DNA of 64,000 nucleotides. It comes from Ligula intestinalis (lineage: Eukaryota; Platyhelminthes; Cestoda; Diphyllobothriidea; Diphyllobothriidae). The position numbers and the translations under genes are program-made. The DNA lies in contig JAYGXS010000001.1 in assembly GCA_036362985.1 (NCBI GenBank), positions 52,977,153 through 53,041,152 of the forward strand, written 5' to 3'. Below the pieces are notes generated by a model. The model made no database searches. It was given only the letters and a program-made list of their open reading frames with translations, and had not been told where the DNA came from. This document shows positions 1-11,854 of this stretch, one piece after another (position 1 is the first letter of the stretch; the number at the start of each line of letters is the position of its first letter).

Positions 1-109
1 CTTCGCTGCAGTGCGTCTCAACACGCCAATAGAGTGTTTTTACGCAACTGCGTTTGTGGCTGATTGGGTGGTTGCTGCTGTAATTCAGTACTTGCATCGT
101 GCTTGTCGC

Positions 110-164
110 TTTCCTGAATACTGAATACTTTCCTGAATACTTTCCTGAATACTTCTTCTTCTTC
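110..164. repeat. Short tandem repeat of a 12-bp unit
   Basis: Unit TTTCCTGAATAC occurs about three and a half times, then runs into a (TTC)n tract. The rest of 1-219 shows nothing recognisable. Confidence 0.7.
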
Positions 165-219
165 TCAATTGCTTCCTGGGACACGGATTTTCGCTTGTAT
201 TGGGAAGTCTAGAATTGTT

Positions 220-770
220 CGATTTACTTCAAATTGTTGCCTTTTACCACTATACGGCTGAGCTGGTATATGTCACGTTGGTGTGGAACGCCATCAAAGG
301 CCTTCTTTAAGTCTATCAAGACTACGGCCACCACATTTCCTGCATTAATTGCTCGGGTCCATCGCTCTAGACAGTAGACCAAAGTGTTTAAGCAGGCACT
401 TCCTCTGTGGCATCCTTACTGTGCATCAAAGCGAAGTCGATGTTGCTCCAACAACTGCAGCAGTTGGCGTTTGATTATTTCTTCCATGAGCTTGCAAAAT
501 ATTGAGGTGGTGCTTTCTGGTCCGTAGTAGGTTATGGACGCCAGACCCCCACTTTTATGTACGGGTGAGGGTGATACAACTTTCCAATCAGGTGTCAATC
601 CGCCTGCATTTTGGGAGGCTCAGAAGAGTAGACACAGGAGTTCTGCCAACTCCAGGACTAACCTTTTCAACAGCGTTGCAGGTATTACATCCAGACCTGG
701 CGATTTCCTGTTTTTGAGTTTCAGAGGTCCTGTAGCATCTTCCACCTCTTGTGATATGCACGCAAACGAT
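220..770 (-). pseudogene. LINE reverse-transcriptase fragment (CR1-like)
   Basis: Read on the minus strand, broken frames give KSPGLDVIPATLLKRL, LTPDWKVVSPSPVHKSG, LMEEIIKRQLLQLLEQHRL, then GSACLNTLVYCLERW and VVLIDLKKAFDGVPHQ. These are RT motifs upstream of and including motif A (LIDLKKAFD) of non-LTR retrotransposons. There are stops and frameshifts (a stop after RFDAQ, for example), so it is dead. Both ends are truncated and the palm YxDD motif is absent. Confidence 0.72.
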
Positions 771-3700
771 CACCTGATTGCATTTTATGGTCTGCCTCTG
801 GGACAGCCATTCACAGGTGTCACAAACTGCTTTTGGCCAAGCAATTGATCAAGCGGCAAGTGACTCGCTCTCGCGTGGCGTTAATGCATTTACGCTAGCG
901 AACAGACGCGCGCACAGACCCAGAGCTTGCCGCACGTCGGCGGTCTCTGATCACCACAGGATTTACGTTCACAATAAACAACTCATGCAGGTCTTCCCCC
1001 TTCTCTTCCTATACGGAACTAGGCATGATAATTGCAGTGCGCTGAGCACACCCACGGCATAGACCCTTACAACTCTTGCAGAATATTAAGGATCACATCC
1101 TGACTAAAGTTATCAACGGTCAAATCGGCCTCTCTCGTAAAAACCGACTGAAGGAATCTGGATAGATCTTCATTCTTTAAATCACTCTTGCAAAGTTTGA
1201 CCCCATAATTTGTTTTAACAAAGGGATGGGGTCTCTATTTAGAGTACATTACCTAATTTAGTTTAGAAGAGCTTTGGACTTTCTACTGCGTGGTTTATTA
1301 GATCACTCGCGGAGTTTTGGCGGGATTTGTGGACAAGGCCTTTCACCTTATTTCTATGCGCCTTGCACTTTTTGAGCTACTTAACGATCTTTTGCCTGAT
1401 GTGGGTTTGCCATAGCTCTAGTTTGCGGTTTACTTCACTCTTCAGTGTGGTCATTAGCTACCAGAGTCTGTTTGTGACCTTATTTTCCAAATAAAGCAGC
1501 ATCCGGTGATCAGTTTATGTAATAAGCGTTAAATTCCGACCAGTCCTCAAGAACACATCCGGAGAATATTCCGTTTCATTCTATACGACGCACAGTGAAT
1601 ATTTTAGGGTTACTTCTGTTGATATCATATTTCTATTCAGGACCTTCATCATGTCACAAGTACCGCGTGCTTCTTAGCAAAACATGCCTTCTTTAGCCTT
1701 TGTGACTCCCAAAACAATGCAGCACTTGCCTGTATTATGTTCCACTCCAATTCGGCTTTTCCTGTTGTTTTGGTTCTGGAGTAACCGTGGTGTCACTTTC
1801 GTCAAACTTCGGTATTTCCGAACCTTATTCATGTCCATGCACGAAAGGCCCGGAGAGTCCCAAAATTAAAGGCTCTTTCGAGTAAGTACTCAACAGTCCC
1901 TTGTGCATCCAGAAATGGATGGTAAATGAAGCGCGCGAATCAGTAGGGTCCTTTTTCATACAAAATTAATATTTCCGAGTGTGTTGCATTCAATAGAAGT
2001 GCGGTATTTTCGTCAGTGATTGGTAACTTAAAGTAGTCTAAACTCGTGTACGTTATCTCTTGATCCAGAATTTCTGTTGCTGCAGGTTTTTTTTTCTCGT
2101 GAATATCACAAAGTGCAACCTTTCCAAATTCTCCGCTTCATTTTTCAAGCCGCTTATAGTCTTTATTATCAAGCGTTACTTTAAAGTCTTAAACACGGCC
2201 TAGAAGTGTACTCTTCAAAGTGCACATCCATTAAAATTATTAAGCGCTTTCGATCCTTGCTTCAGTCTCCTAAACTTTTGCTTTTGTAGCCTTATACTGC
2301 TATCTAGGGATGAAGGACCGCTGGCTCGCGATCTATTTTCTAGGTGACTAGGTTGGAATCCAGCCATTGGGGGACATTTTATGCAACGTTGTAAGGTCAC
2401 CTGGGACTAAAACTCGGTCCCGATGACTAATTAGGAGATATGTGGAATTTTTGTAAGCTGTATGACAATAGCTTTAGGCGGGCAAATGGTAAGGCAAAAT
2501 GACGGCAAGTCCTGAAGAACTGGCGGCAAAGAACCGGTAAAACGGTGAAAGCCTGTGAAAGCCGTGTACATTTTTGGAAGTTTCCAAGATAGAAGGAGCA
2601 ACGGAGATTAGGAATTGGAAGATCCCTCTCAAATTCCTCCTTATACTGGCCTGAGAAAAAAAACGTGAAGTTTTTGATCCGACACTATTCCAAAGTAACT
2701 TTGATTGTGTGACCAAAGTAAAATAAAAAAAATTGACAAATTATAAAAATGACCCTCTTATTAGGCTTCTTAAATTCCGTCTCAAATTAGCACTACTAAC
2801 GGCAGCTCGTACGGCAAAGTTCACAACGGTTACGATAAAGAAGCATTTTTTCATCTACTTTCTATTAAATTGCCTGGTCTGGAGAATTTTGCCACCGCCG
2901 CAAAATTTTAGACTGAAATGTCATTGACGACTGGGATGCTGTGAGATAGATTCCATTTACCAAAAGAGCGAAAGCATAGACCTTTTGACGCGTATATTTT
3001 ACGCACACTAGCTGAAAACTCCCAGAGTTAATTACAAGAATGGTTTAACTGGGGCATGTTGAAGAGAAGCCTGTTTGGTGAGCATTGACATGCTTGAAAA
3101 AGCTGTCGATCCATCACAACTAGCATATCTATCGCAGTGGGCTAGGTTAATTGGGGAAAATTCTAGCAGCTGCGATCTTTAGGCCCGGTTCCATGTTGCA
3201 AGAGAAAAGTGGTAGGTCAGAGGGTTAGGAAAAGTTTATTCTGTACAGAAGAAGTAGAGAATAAGTGAAGAAAAGCTTACTGTCGGACCGCATTTCCAGT
3301 CGCGAGGGGGAGAGGGGGCTTGGTTCGAAGTGGTGAGAGCGTAGGCTCTCATTGCAGTTAGATCCTTTGTGAGTTGGCTAGACTGGGGGGGGGGGGGGGC
3401 AAACCAGTGCACGCGTTTTAGCGGGCCGCACCAGACTAACGTTCATGTGGGACATGCGGCGGCCCTCAAGATCGGTTAAGACTTGCAATCGCAGGACTTC
3501 CTGCGTGGCTTGCAAATCCATATTCGTGGAGAGTTACATAGTTGGGTCACTCGGCTAATTGGGCCGGCCAATCGGTCACTGTAGTTAACAAATTCTCGAC
3601 CGTGTTCCACGTAATTGGTTAAAATTTTAGATCACTTACGTGCGGCTGATAACCTTCTCAAATACCTAGCCGATTTCCCAATAAGAAAACAGCAGCCATA

Positions 3701-6700
3701 GGGTTAGCATGGTGCCCATCAGCAGTCTTATTTTGTTTTTACTTCAACTGAACAGTCCCCTCAACATCTTGAAATTCAGCAGCTTAGTGTTTCTTACGAC
3801 CTCATCCGATTCAACGAATACACTGCAGGTGTAGAATAAATAGATTCGACTACGTCCGTAGTATAAGGGATGCCTCCGTAAGCAAAATGTAAGTAGCTTC
3901 CAGGTCATCAGACTCGGACTGATGACCTTTGAATTTTGGTACTGAACTGGGTGCCATCATATTTAATAAGTTAGTGACCTAATGGAGCTCTGTGTGTGGA
4001 TGACTTCCACTGTCAAAAACTCCTTCGTAGTGTGACAAGCGATTGCTCGTTAAACTTAATAGGCCGTTTATGGTGCGTATTTAGAACATTTGTTCAATAA
4101 AGCCTAGGTTACTTCGTTCAAGGCCGAGTTCGTGAAATGATCGAAGATCACATTCCTTTGGAGAATACGCAACGGACAGTGAGTAAACTACTGAACAGAG
4201 TAAAATACTCGTTTTGTGAGAAACCAATAGGAAGACTTGCAATTTTCATCTCGTTGTACACATCACTAAGAGGATTCTGGCAATGATCTGTTAAATGCCC
4301 AACAGATCGAATTGGGTGCCTTCTTTTAAAGGTTTTTTTTGATCTGGCACAAATGACAAAGCCTGATGGTTACCACTCCACATTGGAGCAAAAGTAGACG
4401 GGGTTTGATGTACGGCCAACCTTCTTCGCTCTCACGCATATGCTGCAGACTCAACGAAGCTGTCAAACTCCGTCCACTTGATGGCAAACTTTGAGATATG
4501 TGACCTTTTAAATTGCGAAATCTGCCCACTCAAGAATATTGCATTTGCGACAAAATTTGGACAAGATAGGAATATCTGGTGGTCTGCCACAGCATATGGT
4601 CTTAAGCCTAGGGATTACAGGCAAGGTGGAGGAACCAAGACCGGTTGATAAGTAAATTGAGTAGCAGAAACAAGTGGTTGCAGAAACGAGAGATATGTTT
4701 ACGGTGGAGTTCGAAAAATGCCTTAAAATAATAGGCAAGTACACGTCACGCTAGCGGAAACCTTCAATCACAGCTACCTAGCTTCTACAAAGAAATGTCC
4801 GAAATTGGAACATGTACATCTAGCGAAAGAGCACGCATCGAAAATTTAAACCATCTATTCATTATTTTTGATCAGAAACGGTTCAAAGACGACAGAGGAG
4901 CTCTTTAGAGCCAACTAGATCTAGCATTTTCATTCGAAGTTGATTATTCCGCTTATTCGTGCTTCCAGATGATTGGCTGTTAGCAGGAAATGAGTGTTTA
5001 TGAGACAACAGTGAACCGATGGGGCGTAAAAATACATGTTGGTTATCCCTGGCATGAGAGCGGACAGTAGGTAAGTCGGAATTTTGCTTAAAAAAGCGGG
5101 AGCAGGAATTGCATTTATCGGAAAGATTTATTGCAAGCGGCTGTTCCTGTTCCCATCAGCTGAGTATAACAAAATTACACAAAGCAAAGTCGGTAGCCAC
5201 TTTCTTTCACAGACAAGGTATTTTAGATTGTGCTTAGCGTTCCGGGAAAATAATACTGAGCAGACATTTATGTCGCACATACGTGACGGAGGCAGAATTC
5301 ACGTCGGCCATTACCCACTATAGTATTTTTACCTGGATGAACTCGGGGAAGCTACTAGTGGGATTCAGCGTCCAACGCCCCACCATAAAAAAATAGACCC
5401 GCCTTCAATCTACCACGACTTGTTTAAATTTATGACTACGAAGGTTGCAGCCTGAATCGCTAACACTAGCTTACTTGGAACTTAACTTCATATTGCAATG
5501 ACCCCTTCTGGCACGGCCTTCGTAGCACTCGCATTTGCGTCAGATCAGAAGACTCCTCTTAGCGCATTTAAGTGCATGGGAATTGGATCGGACACCCATT
5601 TAAGAAGACAATGTGACGGTAAGAGGTCCATATTCGGCAAATTCTTCTCAGGCCTGCACATATAGATTGTGATTTCAATGATTGCAAGATGAGGGTAAGA
5701 AGAAAGAAAATGCTTCACCAGGAAAGGGGTTGTCTGGCCTTGTCACCTTCTATGATGATGCTCACCTTCGATCACCCTCACGTTGTTACGTAATTGGAAC
5801 GTGGTGCTATGGAGATAGTGTGGGACTAATGCAAGGCAATACATTATTTGCTAACGTTCAGCTGTTATTTTCTCAGAAAGTAAAGTGTATAATCTGCAAA
5901 GACTCCATGCCACGCACACTTGCAGGTTCATCTCGAACATAGATATGAATATTCAAGCATGACCTCATCAAGTACAACGAATTGAAAAAAAAAATTCAGA
6001 GTTCGCCAAAGTACAGTCAAAAAGCGCCTATCTGTGTCATGCTGCAGCAAAATGTAAATGAAAAAAAACGTATTTTTACCTCATAAATAGTACGCTTTGT
6101 GGGAGTATAAAAAGCAATCAGTAGCAACGTACTAATGGCTCAATGTTAGAAGAGTTACGCTGAAACATATTAAGCCTTGAAAACTTGATGAATTTCACCG
6201 TCTCAAATGTATGATGTTCAGTGGACCAACTGTGTCGGAATATTATCGTGCAATATGAAATAAGGACAGAATTGAAATTAATTTCTGTCAAAGAATTCAA
6301 TCTTTTTTCAGCGATGGCGTCACTACTTTAAAAATTTACAAGCACACATCAAGTCCTTTTCTAAGAGCCCACTTTTTTCCTGATATCAGCTTGAAAGAAA
6401 CCCTACCACTGTTCTGCATACATGGTCATGCATTCTGGATATATATATATATATGAAGATATATTTAAGACCTTATCTCAGTTTTTCTGGACAGCAAGCC
6501 CACAGTGGAGACGGCGAGCAAAAATCAACTGCTATTACTAGGCTCTTCACCCGTCTATTCCTAAAAATTAAGTATACAGGAAGCACCCCAACACTGACCT
6601 GTCCTATCTTACCACAACAAGCACGCATTATGTCGTAAAAACAGCTGTAGGTTAACTGTTTACAGAGGAGCAGAAACAAACTGAAGCAAGCCGGACGATA

Positions 6701-8009
6701 TAAGGTCAAAACTGCGCTATACTCAGCGCCCCTTAATGGCCGACGGATATCCCTACAACTTAATCGAACTCGGCAGGCAGTCTAGACCCACCCAGAATCC
6801 AGCGAAATAACAGCCAACATCACTGACGGCGCCTCTCGTGCCGTTGCTCATCTCCCGAGACTATCGAGGATCGGCATCTCCCATCTGGCCATGGAACTTC
6901 GAGCTCCCTTGTCATCTAGGAATAAAAGAACGTTATCTATCCGGTTCAGTGTAGCTTTTGCGCAGTGCATTGTATTGCAGAAACCGAAAAACGAGACCCA
7001 AATAGTAAGGATAAAGATTGGCTTGGTGTTTCTGATTTCAGAAGAATATGCGCAAGTTCAGCCTTCCAGAATGCCCAACTTCGAGGTCAAGAAAATGAAC
7101 ATGTGGCCCGGAAGAAACTGGAGGCCTGACAAACGGCGAAATTCTATTTCAACCGTTGTGTGGCACTTCGTGTAGGCTACCAGGCCCTCCGGATGCAGCT
7201 CAGTGAACGAAATAGCAGATACGAACATATGCCACCATAAGCACAAACACCATAGAACCTATGTCGCCTGTACAAGTATCTGTGTTGAAGAATGGCCGGA
7301 CGAATGGGCAGTCGGCAGTAATGCCGCATCAACCACAAGTCCAGCAGACGAGAACAATTTCTGTAAGAGGTGTGCAAACGAATTTAACGGGTCAATGTGG
7401 CTGGGGGCGATGACTGTAAACGTCCGAATTCGGGCCCCCAGCATGAGGCGTGGCGATTAGCGAAAGCCCGACTTTCACCTTCCCCGCTCTGCAACGGCAC
7501 CTGCTGAGAGGACCCCTTTGCCTATGCCGAAGAATCGCGTCAAAGCCAAAACAAGAGGCATGACGATTAACTAATCTCCGGCTTTTATTCCCGTCCCCTG
7601 CCACTCCGACTGCATAAAATTCTACCACTGTACTAGCACCATGGCCATCACCTCTACAAGATGTGGCCTGATACCCACACCCGATAATGGTGGTTTACTT
7701 ACCCCATCTCGTCCTCACAAGGACAATTAAATATTTAGCGGTGTCTAACAAACGATTCTATGTTTGGCAAGAGGTGGCGCCAATATGCGTAACTATTACC
7801 TCCAGGCATTTGCGTTCTTTCTTTATTGTACAGGCGCCATCAATGCGGTTATCTTTAGTGAAAAATTTATACAATTTTGGATAAATTTACGTTCTTTATC
7901 ATGAAACGATGTTCATAACAATGGGTGGTAGTCAGTTTTCCTTTGTTGTTTAAAATATACTGCATGCCTACTGCCACAGACAATAATGACGGTCGAGCTG
8001 AGAAGGCGG
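771..8009. other. Intergenic DNA without recognisable genes
   Basis: No coding region could be supported; the open frames are short and lack family motifs. Minor signals are a run of 15 G at 3385-3399, a 10-bp perfect hairpin AGGTCATCAG/CTGATGACCT at about 3901-3928, and a short TA tract near 6439-6453. Confidence 0.6.
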
Positions 8010-8340
8010 CTGGTGCAAACATTCACGTGCACTTACAGATGCAAGTACGGTTGTCATACTCAAAGGCAGATGGTAGCCACGGCCACTGAACACTTGCCTA
8101 ATTTGCTTTTCAAGCAAGAAGACAGAGTACCACCATCTTCGATTACTAAACGCCTGCTAGACCCTGGTCGCTCAATCGAACTCAAAACAGCTTCCGAGTA
8201 CTTGCTCGGGTACAAACAAATCGGACCTTGCACTACTTGAAAGCGGCCCGCATGGGGCGCGAGAAACCCAACCTTTGCAAGCAGCTAAACCACGTTACCA
8301 AGTATCTTGGTAATTGGGCAGCTAGTTTTAATCACAACTT
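8010..8340 (+). pseudogene. PLE GIY-YIG endonuclease remnant
   Basis: The frame gives FTCTYRCKYGCHTQRQM, TATEHLPNLLFKQEDRV, PPSSITKRLLDPGRSIEL. This follows the C-terminal endonuclease of Penelope-like elements (Cys-rich GIY-YIG core, EHLPxW helix, SSITKHLLDTGH segment). The catalytic Tyr-Ile-Gly-Arg part is eroded. Downstream frames stop. Confidence 0.62.
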
Positions 8341-8609
8341 GGTTTAAGCCAACTTCCTCTCCCCCCTTTCCTCCCATAGGCTGATTTAATGTAGTTCCCT
8401 TCAGTTGATCATTATTTGCACGGAGCCATGACCCTTGCTGTTATACGTTGACAGTTTAGGAAATTAAATCTACCGTTATCCGACTCATGCAACAACGGGG
8501 TGCAGTTGAAAAACCACTTGTTGACTACTGTCTACGCTTGTTTTAAATTATGTATGCAACCCTTTTTCTCAATAGTCGGAAATATGCGAGGCTCGGGTAA
8601 TTGAATAGA

Positions 8610-9065
8610 ATGCGGAAGAGCGTTCCCCGGGGACCAATATTTTATTTGCCCGACGTTTCGGACTCTCACTCGAGACCATTGTAAAGAAATGAAAACGTAC
8701 AAGCTATCCTTGGTCACCGCTCACGCATCCTCGCCAGGGCACGACTTTGACTTCGAACACATGAAAATACTGGGCCAGTCGAACGACCGAGTCTCACGCC
8801 TACCGCAAGAAGCATGGCATTCGCACGCGGATTCTATTAATAGACATATCGATCTCCCAGTTGCCTATATCGCGTTGCGCGAGCACTGGCAAGGCTCAAG
8901 GTCACTCGCGACGGAGCGAGCAATGGGAACTCAAGGTCACTCGCAGCAGAGCTAATCACGCAGTGAGTTGTACGTTTTTAATGCCTTGAAAATGGTCTCG
9001 AGTGAGAGTCCGAAACGTCGGGCAAATAAAATATTGGTCCCAGAGGACGCTCTTCCGCCTTCTAT
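8610..9065 (+). mobile_element. PLE endonuclease tail between inverted repeats
   Basis: 8690-8960 encodes GHDFDFEHMKILGQSNDRV, LPQEAWHSHADSINRHIDL, PVAYIALREHW, the typical extreme C-terminus of PLE endonucleases. It is bounded by inverted repeats: about 8625-8680 (GGACCAATATTTTATTTGCC, then CGACGTTTCGGACTCTC) and 8990-9047, its near-perfect reverse complement. The outer repeat carries AATAAA and GAAACGTC. Confidence 0.72.
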
Positions 9066-9269
9066 TCAACCCTTTTTCTATTTAGTCACGTTCATCGTCT
9101 CCCAAAAAGAGGAAAAATAAGAGTGGATGGGTTTGTCGACCAAATTATATTTGAACTGAAGTTTAGGAATCCTACCCGATTCCATCGTCTGAGCATTGTA
9201 GTTGCTGCGTCTGATGGTCTTGAGTTAGCCAATCTTGCCATCCGCGCTGGGCGCGCGAAATTTGACCTG

Positions 9270-9286
9270 CCCCCCCCCCCCCCCCC
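9270..9286. repeat. Poly-C homopolymer (17 C)
   Basis: Uninterrupted C run on the plus strand, about 205 bp after the PLE fragment. 9066-9639 holds nothing else recognised. Confidence 0.9.
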
Positions 9287-9639
9287 GTGGCCGACTGTAT
9301 TTGGCCGCTGGCGGACTTGCGTGAACTTTGTTCCCTTTGGGGTCAGCGTAGTTGTAGAAGAGTCATTATGCTTTCTGGCCTCCCCCACGTCAACCGGTGG
9401 ACTGATCACTCGTTGCTGTTCGTTTGAGTTCTTCTCCGTTTCGCGGGTGCATCGATGAGACTGTTTGATGTTGGCCGCGTGACCCCGGCCGCCAGCCTTA
9501 TTTTATGTGAGCGTAGTTTCTCTGTTCTGCGTGCTCGTTTGCCTTACTTGCCCTGTCCGATTTGATCCGAGCCTTGTGCGAAGCACCCGGTAGGCAAAGT
9601 TCAATTCGTTGATTGGCATGGACGTATTATTCAAGAAGC

Positions 9640-10705
9640 CAAGATAGGGGAACGAACGTTTTCGATTAATTCATCATCAGGCGTGTACAATAATATAAAG
9701 GGGCTAGAGTTAGCAAAAGTTTAAGCAACCAATCAACGGAATTTAAGGGGGAGGGGGGACTTGCTAAGAGATAAAGGGGGGGGGGCAAGGGGGAGGAGGG
9801 ATGTGTCCCACAATTAGCTCATATCAACTGGTCATCTCGTCGCTTCGCGGCGTTTTGACAGCAGTGGTCACTGTCTGCTCATCGTCTCGTGGCGTGATAG
9901 AAGGTGTGCAGACGGACTTTGAGTTTGTTATCGGCCACGGGAGCCGTAGGGCCACTACGAAGGCCTTATGCGCACATAAGATCGGGTTTGGGAGTCGTAT
10001 AACCACGGCTTTTGCCGTCACAAGTTTCCGATGACGCAGGAACTTAAAGTGTTTCGCTGGTAATTTATACAAGACTCGAAACGCTTGGTTTACGTCTACC
10101 TGGTGACCGCTGTTAACCAAGTGAGCCAAAATCACACTAGATATTGACTTGACCTCGCCTTTGTTTAGCCAGGTAGGATGGTGGTCCCACATGCATTTGG
10201 ATAGCCGCCTCGTTGCACGACCAATGTAGCTTGCCCCACAGGAGCATGTAAAGTTGTAGATGCACATTGCTGAGGTCTGGAACGGGAGTCTATCCTTGCC
10301 TTCAAGGCGAAGAAGTGCAGTACTTGAAAATACAAATCTTAACTTAGCTACTGGATATGTACGCTTGATTGCAGCGTTCAGGCAAAGATGCAGAAGTTCG
10401 CTTGCTGGATCACCTTGAAATGGCAATGTAAGAAATAAGGTTTTCTTCTCAGCCGTCGGTACTTCCGATTTTGGTGGACGTTCTTCCATAAACTTATTGA
10501 TGAACTTCTCGGGAAATCCATTTTGTTGTAGGGTGTTTTTAATGAGTACGAGTTCTTTCTCCAGTGTCTCTGGGGAACAGATTCTCCTGGCTCGGTTCGC
10601 GAGGTGGCGGACTAGGCCTTGTTTCTGACTTAGTGGTACAAAACTGTAGAAATTAGTGTATTGCCCTGTCCAGGTTTTCTTGCGAAATACGCCTCTACTC
10701 ATTGT
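9640..10705 (-). mobile_element. 5'-truncated Penelope-like element, RT tail plus GIY-YIG endonuclease
   Basis: An open minus-strand frame (about 10702-9824) of about 290 codons has the end of the RT (LVRHLANRARRICSPETL, NGFPEKFINKFMEERPP), a linker, and a GIY-YIG endonuclease: CSCGASYIGRATRRLSKCM, WDHHPTWLNKGE, ISSVILAHLVNSGHQV. The RT palm is missing, so it is truncated at the 5' side. Downstream (9640-9790) lies a terminal region with CTGATGATGAATTAATC-GAAACG on the minus strand and a purine-rich G tract. The length without stops suggests a fairly recent copy. Confidence 0.85.
9776..9785. repeat. Poly-G tract in PLE 3' region
   Basis: Ten G inside a purine-rich stretch (9745-9800) that follows the PLE terminal region. 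Confidence 0.85.
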
Positions 10706-10899
10706 TTCAGCCGATAGACATATTAATTTATATTTAAATGTAGACTTGTCCTTTGGGCATATAGGTCCTGTGCGTAAAGAAGTTGTAGGTTACTGCGCGT
10801 GCCCACCAACTGGCCCGAACTCTAGATCCACTGGACCAACACAGGGGCTAAAGGAAAGCACGAGTTGCACTCGGGTTCGAGTTGCGCTCCCATAACAAA

Positions 10900-11130
10900 T
10901 GGCGAGCATGCAGGAGTGCTGGCGCACGTAGGTGCAGGCTCAAGTCGCTCCAGCAACCTGCGCCAGATCCCGCCTCCGGCTTTCTTGGCTCTATCTTGAC
11001 ACCGGGCACAGGCGAGCGAGGGAAGAAAGTGTGGTAGATGCAATGCCAATCTGTTATCATTAAACACTAGTCCGCGAACAAGTCCGTGCCCCTGCACCCC
11101 CATTCTGTGGAACACATGGTTGGCCTCGTC
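10900..11130 (+). repeat. Dispersed repeat copy 1
   Basis: Shares with 14090-14270 the block TCTTGACACCGGGCACAGG, followed by similar GAGGxAAGA, GTAGATGCA and TACC/TTATCA segments. The family is unknown and nothing coding was recognised. Confidence 0.55.
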
Positions 11131-11514
11131 GGAGTCGACAATCGAACTGTTGTTTAATGCACTACTTGCCTATACTGTTGCTTTAAGTGTCTTTTGGCAG
11201 GTTCAGATACGTTTTTCATTTAGGTGTAAGCACACCAGACAACCGCAGCGTTGGCAATATCTTTTCCTCAGAGGTTGCGATGCTTATGTACTGTTGTGAA
11301 AAGTCCAACGGGTCTGCAAGGTTCGTTGGAAATTACCAGGTTGCGCTTGTGAATTTTTAAGCTGGTCGCTCTGACCTGTTGTCAGACAAATGAACATTAG
11401 AGAGGAGGGACGACAGAAAATGCGGGCAGATTTAGACAGTCTATTACAGGCTTATAATTTGCCAATCGCAGTCCTGACCAGCATCTAAGACTAGAACCAC
11501 AAGCATGTGTTCTC

Positions 11515-11854
11515 CCCTGATGCGAGGGCACCATCCTGCCTGGATAAACCAAAACATGTTAAAGTCCATCTGTAGCACAATTTTGGCTCAGTTGGTTAAC
11601 AGCAGTCTCCGGTAGACGTCAATCGTGCATGCCGGGTCAGCTGTAAAGTGCTGACTAAATCCTCCAAGTTCCTGCGTCAGCGAATACTTGCTAGGGCAGA
11701 GGAAGTGGTCACGCGGCTAACCAAACCCAACTTTGTGCTGGAAGAGAGCGTTTATACAGATTCAAGGCTCGCCTGGCCGCGAACGAACTCAGCCTGTGTG
11801 TTCACACCACCTGCCACGCCACGGGGAGCAGCGATAAAGCAGCAACGTAAGTAA
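11515..11854 (+). pseudogene. PLE endonuclease remnant
   Basis: Two frames give HHPAWINQNMLKSICSTI, LAQLVNSS, then SSKFLRQRILARAEEVVTR and NFVLEESVYTDSRLAWP. These mirror, in order, the tail of the PLE at 9640-10705 (HHPTWLNKGEVKSISSVI, FKFLRHRKLVTAKAVVIR). Frameshifts and stops make it inactive. Opposite strand to that copy. Confidence 0.75.

Noticed and set aside
3901..3928. Perfect 10-bp hairpin as a terminator or regulatory RNA
   Set aside because: Isolated, with no T tract, gene or conservation context; expected by chance in 64 kb.
9092..9458. Overlapping 105- and 111-codon frames on opposite strands
   Set aside because: Both run through the poly-C tract (giving Pro or Gly runs); no supporting motif.
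10822..11115. 97-codon minus-strand frame
   Set aside because: Lies within the dispersed repeat shared with 14090-14270; no protein motif.
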